50,111 bases of DNA. It comes from Lingula anatina (lineage: Eukaryota; Brachiopoda; Lingulata; Lingulida; Lingulidae). The position numbers were made by a program, and so were the translations under genes. The notes under the pieces are model-generated. The model was not told the DNA's origin. It saw nothing but the letters and a program-made list of their open reading frames with translations, and searched no databases. The DNA lies in assembly GCF_001039355.2 (NCBI RefSeq), contig NW_019775972.1:100075-150185 (forward strand), in the 5' to 3' direction. How positions within the stretch are numbered: the stretch's first letter is position 1; the number at the start of each line of letters is the position of its first letter. Shown in pieces: positions 36,201 through 45,200 of this stretch.

Positions 36201-39200
36201 GAAGGAGGCCTCCAGGTAGATCAAGGTTGACTTGGAGGGAGGTAGTGAATGCAGAAAGGAGACAGCTGCAAGCTGAAGATACAGAGCCTAGAAATAGACA
36301 AGAATGGAAGAAGGTCATATGTAGAAAAAGGTCCATGCCTAAACATACAGGACTGAAGAGCTGATATACAGATGATCAGATGGTGTTGATGATGATGAGA
36401 CCACAGGCTAACATTAAAAAGGAACCAAATGTTACCTTTTGATTTCCCTACTTTACTGTGGACACTTGATGACCTCTGTAGCCCCATCTGGTATCTACGC
36501 AACACCTCGTCATCACTGTCACTTGATGTGTCATTTTCATATGCATAGGCAGTACCTGGAACAAATTTGATATTTAGAATATCTGATTTTTAATTAATTG
36601 AAAATTGAAACTTCCTAAAAAAATTAAAAGAGATTAACAAAAAAATGCATATATTTAACACATTAAAATCAAATTATATATACTAAAATCCACACATCAA
36701 AAAGTAAGGAAAGCTTTTTCCATAGCAACAGATGAACAGATGTTTTATTAGCTGGGGATGATGTTTCAACATATCATGGATCCTATCACAGAGCACCACT
36801 CCATAGGACAAAAAGCAGGAATGACACTTCAGCCAATGTATGACTCAAACTGATATTTTAATCTTTTTTTTTCTTTAAACAAAACATAAATATCATTAAT
36901 CAACAAAATGCAGTTTGCTTAGACTTGCCTTTTTCTCAAAAATCATTTAATAAATTGATAAATAGCCTACTTAAAAATTACACATTGCCCTGACATGAAG
37001 AATCTACCTTGAACAAAAATAAGTAGGTTTAAAGAAGGAGGTTTAAGTAAAATCAGTAAAACACTGTCCTAATCTTAATAGCATAAATAACTCACCTGAT
37101 CTTCTGTTCCACATTTTTTCACAATTAATGTAAAAAAAAATGCAATATTTCCAAAAACACCGTATGTCTTAGTAAACTTCACCCAGCAAATAACACTCTT
37201 ACAAGGGCAGATAGCCTAGCATCACTTGGGAGTCATCATAATAATAAATCTCAAAAATGGCTACCCAGAGCCATCCTGTTAGGGGAAAATTTATGACTTC
37301 TTCCAGACATTCCTGATCCAGCCCTTCCAGAGTTGACCAGTACCTGGACTTAGCGTAAACTAACTGGACAGGTGACTATACCCCTGGTGACAGACATTAC
37401 ATCAGACTATTTGTTTGAGAAATGACAAGAAGCTTTCCTCTTCATAGTAACACTTCACAAATTGGTCACCAGTCCTGATTCCAGACTGGTTTTAAAAAGC
37501 AGACGAGAGTTATCTCAAGCGGGCTCTAAAAACTAAATAAGATGATGAGGCATATCTGGAATTGAAGGCAGCTTAGGTCTAACTGACAAAAGGTAAGACA
37601 ACTTTTAGGGACCATTCACATGCAAAATCTATTTTCTAAAAATCTATTTTCTATTCGCGATATCTTGTGATCACAGTCTGTGTCCTGAATACCCCGCAGA
37701 GTAATTACTGCCAGCGCGAGCCAGTTACTTCCAAAGCTGTAATTAATTCTCGGCTGCGCTCGGAGTAATCACAAGATACCGTGAATAGAAAATAGATTTT
37801 TAGAAAATATATTTTTCATGTGAACGGAGTCTTAGTCTATCTTGGTCCAATCTAAGAGTCTTATATTTCTTTAAAATGTTTTAATCTTGTTTTAAGCTAA
37901 TAATAGAAACAAGTCAGCTTAAGCTGATGTATAGACAGTCAACTTTTAATTTTGTAACCCTATACAGTTCTTGGGCCTTGACAACCAAGCCGAAACATTT
38001 CCTGAAAAGGCAGATCCAAAATTATAGTAAAATATACCAAAACAGCAAACATAATTTTAGTTTGATTTTTGAACCAGTCCTTTGACCTATGAATAATTCA
38101 TGTAAGTTTTAGACATAGTTTCCTTACTTGGTGTTAATACTGACGTTACACAAAATCTTTTTTTTTTTTTTTTTTTGTCAATTTCAATGCGATGACATCA
38201 TGTCAACAGATGCTAGTGATGGATAGATGTAGACACAAAGTACCTGTCCATAAAAAATGTGAAGGTTCAACATGAGCAAAAGACAAGACAATGCCATGTT
38301 TTAATTCACATATAAAATGCTTCAAAAATCTTAATTCTAATCAGCATCTGATTTTTAACAATACAAATTCTGCAAACCAAGGCAGATGCAGGTTGAGCGT
38401 GACCCTTCATCTTATTGACTTTTCTTACATAAAAGGCATGAATACCATTAGTTTTTTCTTCTCCATTTTCTCCTGTGTTTGAAGTCTCCCTTTGCTCTTT
38501 TTCTTTAGAATCTTCCTTTGTGTTCTCAGTGTTCTGATTGCCCACAGTTCTTGGTTTGTGAGGTTTCATGCAAAATGCAGGGAAGAAACAGCAGGTGGAA
38601 CAAGATGAGATGGTTCCACAGATTCCTTTGATCACTGACATCCTTCAAGTCAATGCCTTCATGTCAAAAAAATTAACGAAAATCATCCTGGGCCAAAAAT
38701 ATTTCTCCAGAAGTTGTCCATGTCTCCACGTCATACCTGTCTGCTCACATAGGTCTTCATTAAAATATCAAGGCATTAGGCACATAATGTCCAATGGTCC
38801 ACTAAATCCTTTCACCTTTCTTTGTAGATACCGTCTACTAAAGGCAACTCCTACCTGTAACTCTCTTTAATATGTTTAATCGGAGATATATTCACAGTTA
38901 TAGATTTCTCCTTTCTGCAAAAAAATCTCTTTTTATTCAATTATTTAACTAGTCAGTACTGTAGTATCTGTTGTATGACGTTAATCAAATAACGTCATGG
39001 TTTGGCTTCCATCTTCAAATGCTATCTTTTTTTTTTTGGCATTCCATGTCCTTTGGGATACTCAGGTCAACTCAGCTGGTCTTTTTTTGGAGTATGGATT
39101 TTGTTTCTGCACCCCCTTCCACATTTAAAGTCCACAAAGGTCCTGAGGAGGAAGTCAATCAGTCACGTTGATGGTCGTATCTTTGGTGGTTATAACTCCT

Positions 39201-42200
39201 GAGTCCCTCAGAGTCTCTCCTGGCTGACTACAGATATCAACCGTTTCCCAAGACAATAAAAATTATAGGTTTACATATGAAAATATGGTGAGATACACTG
39301 ACTTAATAGATACTGGACGTTATCTGCAGCCAGTCAATATCCAGTGGTGATTAAGCAAATGGACAGAATTTGTGGTCCAAGGAACATCAGTCACATTACC
39401 TGTGTGAAGTGAAATCTTTGAAATTTAAATCTAGCCACAAACTGTGTGTAGTAAAATCTTTGAAATTGAAGTCAAGTACTCACAAAGAGTTCTGTCTGCA
39501 GAAAATGGGTTACTGTTGGCTATAGCAGTCAATAAAAAAAGAGCCCTCATTTAAATCAGGTCTAAACTTTATGCTCTGTCTGATGGCGCTGATACAGATT
39601 TAGGTCACAGAACAACACCATAACATATAAAAAGCTTACCTTAATTTTTCTTTCACATATAAAACAATAGGAACATTTAAAAAATATCTCTTCTGCAAAC
39701 TGCACATAAAATGTTTACCAAAATGTTACATTTCTTATTTAAAAACCAAAATATGCAGCACTGATTTGCATAAATATGTACTACAAAAGTCTTATGGTAC
39801 CTTGGCACGCAACAGTTGCTCTTCCCTCACTGTTTTATTATCCAAGTACAAAGTCAATTCATAAATGTGTTATAGAGTTGACTTCAAGTTTACTAAGTAG
39901 TTCATGTTATTTAAATTTTGCAATTGACAGTCCTCCCAAAACAATCTTTAAAAGTACATATGAACCGAGCGTTGGTGGAGCGTGGATTCCCATTAACGCA
40001 TATAAACCACTTCTACTAGTTCTTCTACTAGTTTCTTATACTACTGAAATAAATTTGACATGACAAGCCTTGAAGGTATAAACCACTAAATAACTTAATC
40101 AAATAGAAAGCTAGCAAAAGAATCGGTTCAAATATGAATTTTTGAGTAATAGTATTATTCAAGGTGTGAGACAACACATTGTACAGCATGCTGTATCCAG
40201 AAGACCACTTCTTGGTTGTTATAACAAATAAGATATAACACCTCTGACTACAAGTATGTTTATAAAGCTCACATATAAATATCCATGTTTATTTTATTTT
40301 TTTTTTCTGACAACAAGCCAAATTTATTTGATTTAAAAAAAGGTGAGTTCAAATACTATATTTGTTTGCTTAAATTTTATAACTGATAGTTGAATCATTT
40401 GCTAAAAGTTATAGCTTAGGTGCAATATAAGATGATAATACAAAATATAATATAGAAATTTTTATGGGTAGATCGCCCAATTTTCATGTAAAAGAAATTG
40501 AAGAATGAAATCCTTATAAATATACAAAAACATTATTTTAACTTTTAAATTGTTCTACATCTCAGAAAAGTTAAATAAATATCCTTTGCTGATAGGTGAA
40601 TATACAAAGCATAAGACCTTACCCAATTCTTTAACTTTATCCTTCTTGTCCTTGGGCCTGTCTATACATGGGAAGCCTCCACAATCCTTGAAGCACAGCT
40701 GTTTGTTGAGGTACAGAAAGAAGACGAGCAGCAGCAGCATAAAACACACCACAGCACCCAGGAATGCATAGGCTTCGATTGGGACTAAAATAAATATATT
40801 AAAATAATATTAAATTAAAAAAACACATGCTACCTATATAGATAGAGCATAAAAAGATAAAACGGATTATATAATCATGTTCTGAGATACATATCATATG
40901 AAATTGTTTAGTGGTTACATAATATGGTCTCGAGCAGATAAATACAGGTTGCCACCTATATATAGTAATACAAATAAGTTAGTCATGAACCTGCTTTATT
41001 TTTTATTCTAATACCAAAAGGGTAGAGAAGACTGAGACATAAGATATATTACATACACCCCCACTCAGTACACATGAAAGAATCATCTGTCAAGTTAATA
41101 TGCCACAGTACAAGTACAATACAACACTCACAAGGTGAATGTGACATCCATTTGTGCTTCACACTTTTTAATGTATGTTTGTAGTGTTTGATTATAAACA
41201 CACACACACACACACACACTCACACTTCTATACACTTCTTTGGTTTATATTGTTTCTACTTGTAATTTGAATAGTTTTGATGATTTGGGTTGTACTGCAA
41301 TTGAAATATTCGTGCTTGATACACACCTCAAACCAGTTTCATGTTGTACTCTTAATGTACCATGTTCCTTGGTTGACCTGTTCACATACCAGCATTCACC
41401 CATAACTTTTCAATGGGACATTTAATATATTGAATTCTATAACAGCACAAAGCCTGCCTGGCATTGGACAGTGTAGATATGTGAGTTCAATGCAACACGA
41501 TCACTATCATCCTCAGGGCACGACCTCAGGGCTGAATTTACATGTCCTTCTTTTTTTTTTTTTATGTATTGTTATCATTACAGTGTATAACCCTTCTTCT
41601 ACATCAAGCACTGCAGTAACAATATCATTCTGGTTTTTGGGTTATTATTTCTGTCATGATTCTTCAGAATGTGAGTTATTTTCACTATCATCCTCGTGGC
41701 ACGACCCCAAGAATGAGTTTACATGTCCATCTTATTTTCTTCAAGTTGTCATTACAATCTAGAACCCTTCTACATCAAATAATACAGAAACATCATTCTG
41801 CATGGTTTCTGGGTTATTATTTCTATCCTAGCATAATTTTTCAGAATTTGAGTTATTTGCTCTACCTCTAGGAACTCACCATTTTGACTGATGATGTTGA
41901 AAAAAAAAAAGCCCACAGGCTGGAAACAACAGGCTCCAATCTGGGTAAAATTTAATCTAGGTTCACTAAGGTTTCATGGTAAATGGTAAACTTTTTCAGA
42001 AAACGAACCCCTGTGAAATTGCTGGTTACAGGCCTGAAAAAGTAGCACCTTACCTGTCATTCCAATGAATCTGTGGAACAGACACACATCTATCTAGGTG
42101 CTGAATTCGTGTAATGAACCGCCCGTATATTTTCAACTGTGAATGTTCATACATAGATAATTGAATTCTGTTTACACAAGTTTCTTGTAATGAGTCACAT

Positions 42201-45200
42201 TGCATTTGTGTTTTGTCAGGCCTGCAAGTTTGTTTAAAATCTTGTGTTATTTCTTTATTTATCTGTCCTCTCACATTCAAATGTCTCTGTCATTAAATAT
42301 AAGCAACACATTAAGTCAATTTTTTCTGTGGTAAATGTGATAGTTAACTTTCTTGATCAACAACTTCCCATCAGACAAGGAGTGAAAAGTATTATAACTG
42401 CAGTAATCTTTTCTTCGTACAACAAACCATATTGTTAGACAGATACAATTACACGAGTTATTAAACTCTCTAACAGTTTTATCATTTCTTCAGGCCCCTT
42501 CACACATGGCACCATGACAGGTAAGGGGTCAATCTAGAACTACGTAACCTGATATTTTAGACAAATATTACCAAAGAATCAGTTGCAAAAATTTATTTAA
42601 TGATATTCGAAAAACTTGGCAATTTTTTCTTCATTTAATTGCCATACCAACACTTATTCATAGAGGATACCACTGCAAGCAACAATACATTTGAAAAGTG
42701 AATTATGACAAGAATGGCAGCACTGACCAAGGTGTTTATGTGCATACAGTAAGCATATGCCTATCACACCACTGATCATTTCCAAATACAATACAAAGTA
42801 TCCGACAAAACCCTTTAATTTGATTATTCTAATGTAATATCCTGTACAGTCTTCCTGTACAAGATATTAAAAGCCAAAAGTCTCTATTGCAATCTGCCAA
42901 ACCCTGTGAAGAATTCTAAACAGGTCCAGAACTCAGCAGTCAACTCAGTAGCATTTATCAGGTCTCAATTTGACTGCCAGATGATAAGAACAAGATAGGG
43001 AATATCCAGTGATTTAAGTGCCATTTAAACAATATAATTAACCAAATTTTTTTAGAAGTATCCTTGAGTACATGGGTAATCTACTAAGAATAATGTTTTT
43101 GGACGTAACTGTAATTCCTTGTTAAACAAATTAAGAAATGCATCAGTCGTGTTGCCACATTAAAAACCATAAGAAGTTTTAAGTTAAACTTGATGCGAGC
43201 GCTCTATCAGGACCACTTTCCCTGACTGGGTTTCAACGCAGGCCTACAAAAAAGAAGATCTGTTGAGGATTGTTCCCCAGCATTTGAATATCATTCCCCT
43301 TCCCATAATGAAAATCATACATTTAAATTCATCCCTCTCTGCTCCTTACCAATTTTGTTCAAGACAGTTCATCAATATCATCAGCAGTTGATTTTCTGAT
43401 TTTTTTATTTTTAGATAAGAATAGATAAGAAATGTTTAGATAAGAAATGTTTGAAAAATTACAGAGGTTAAAAGAAACTACCAAGGGGTGATATTATACT
43501 TTGGAATCGCCCTGGCATGCAAGCTTTACACAACAATTACAGCTAAAGCAAACCCTTTCCAACCAAAACTCCATATCACAACTTTCACTGCTTCGATGGT
43601 GTCCTGTGCAACCACCAGCTTGACTGAATCATGTACATTAGTTCACTTCTTTCTTAGCCAGGGGCGGATTTAGGCCTTCTTCTGGGTCTTCCGGAAGACG
43701 GTCAGATTTTTAAGTTTACATTGACGGGTATCTAATGTTTTCTGTCGGAAGACGGTCAAAATTGGAGGATGGATTAACAAAGATAATTTAGAAGACTGTC
43801 GGAAAATATCTCTGGATCCGCCCCTGTTAGCTGTCTAGGTGTGAAATGGCTTGAGCTCTTGGTTTTTGCCTTAGCTTTAATAAGATCTTCCTATATCACT
43901 GTAGCATATCACTTTATCACTATAACACAGACAATATTCTTAACTCTTTCTTTTTATGGGCCAAATTAGAAATTTTGAGCTTTTTGTTATGTAGACAGCT
44001 CATCAAATGAAGGCCATAGTACATCCTGATGAAGTATACATTCAGGGACATAATTTGTTCTTTAATCGCAGTTAACCCATATATCATGCAGTTTAGTCAC
44101 TGATCAAAGAATATGTGATCGTGCCACTGACTTTGGAAATAAGTCTGGGACTTCCTTTGAGGGCCCACGGGATAGGTGTAGCTGTGTTAATGAAAATAAT
44201 GAAAAGGTCATCTAATCTGATCAAATCTTTGGCTACAGAAATGGCACATTCGTGTATTCAGCAAATGCCAACCTGGGCTTGATTGACTTCCATATCCCAT
44301 AAATTTTATTTAAAAAATGAACATAGTGTGACTAATCATAAATGTGATAATATGTGTATGATACAAGCTCTCAATGTGGAGTGGATCTACCCTCTACCAA
44401 GGCCACGGATTGATTTTTTAATAGAAAAGTTTATAGATCTGTGACCTGGGCTGAGGGTCGAGTGGATAAGTGGGACCTGTAAGGCCACTGCATAGGGCAC
44501 ATACTCAATAAAACTACTGTTCTACATAGATCAATCCAGCTGGGCAGCTGGGGGGGGGGGACTCTTGCTGAATGCCAGCAAATTGACATATTTACACGAC
44601 TTTTCCAGGCTTTGAAGAAAATACATAAAAACAGATTTTATGAGGATGTTGGAAACAAGATTTTTTCTCTTTAAATAATAATTTCAAAGTTTTCACTGTA
44701 AGACACATTGACATATCTTAGCTTTAACAGTGGCAACTGAACACTTTCATTTTTAACTTATTAGTACATTTGGCACTACATCATAATGCATCACACTTCT
44801 AGAATAAAGTATTACTATGCCACTTTGCTGACAATGTGGTGATAGCATATGGAAAATAATATAACAGAACCATCCCTAACTGGATATGTATGTGATGTTT
44901 TATGTAATACTGGTATATGACTGGAGACAGGCTAGATTTATTTTTAGTCACATTAACAAATTAAACCAATGATTAATCAACAAAGCATACATATATTGGA
45001 AAACAAAACTTCAACCCCAAAAAGTAATCTTTACAATGTTGCAAAAATAGCATTGTGCTAAAAGACCTGTGTGTGTGTGGTTGTGTGTGTGGTTGTGTGT
45101 GTGTGTGTGTGTGTGTGTACTGTATGCGTGTTATCATTTTCAATAAATTACATTGCTATTTAACCTAGCTCCTGCAGTGGAAGGCTGTTACATGTTATCT

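Noticed and set aside
38306-38641. Minus-strand open frame with an acidic/lysine-rich stretch ([17 protein letters not shown]) inside SYT14/16 intron 2
   Set aside because: It resembles a disordered linker, but no acceptor/donor pair gives the phase 1-in, phase 1-out exon needed between 40623 and 36555. A strong GTAAGA donor nearby has the wrong phase.
43180-43260. tRNA-like words (GAGCGCTC and GGGTTTCAACGC)
   Set aside because: The box-A-like and box-B-like words are in the wrong order for either strand, and no cloverleaf can be drawn.
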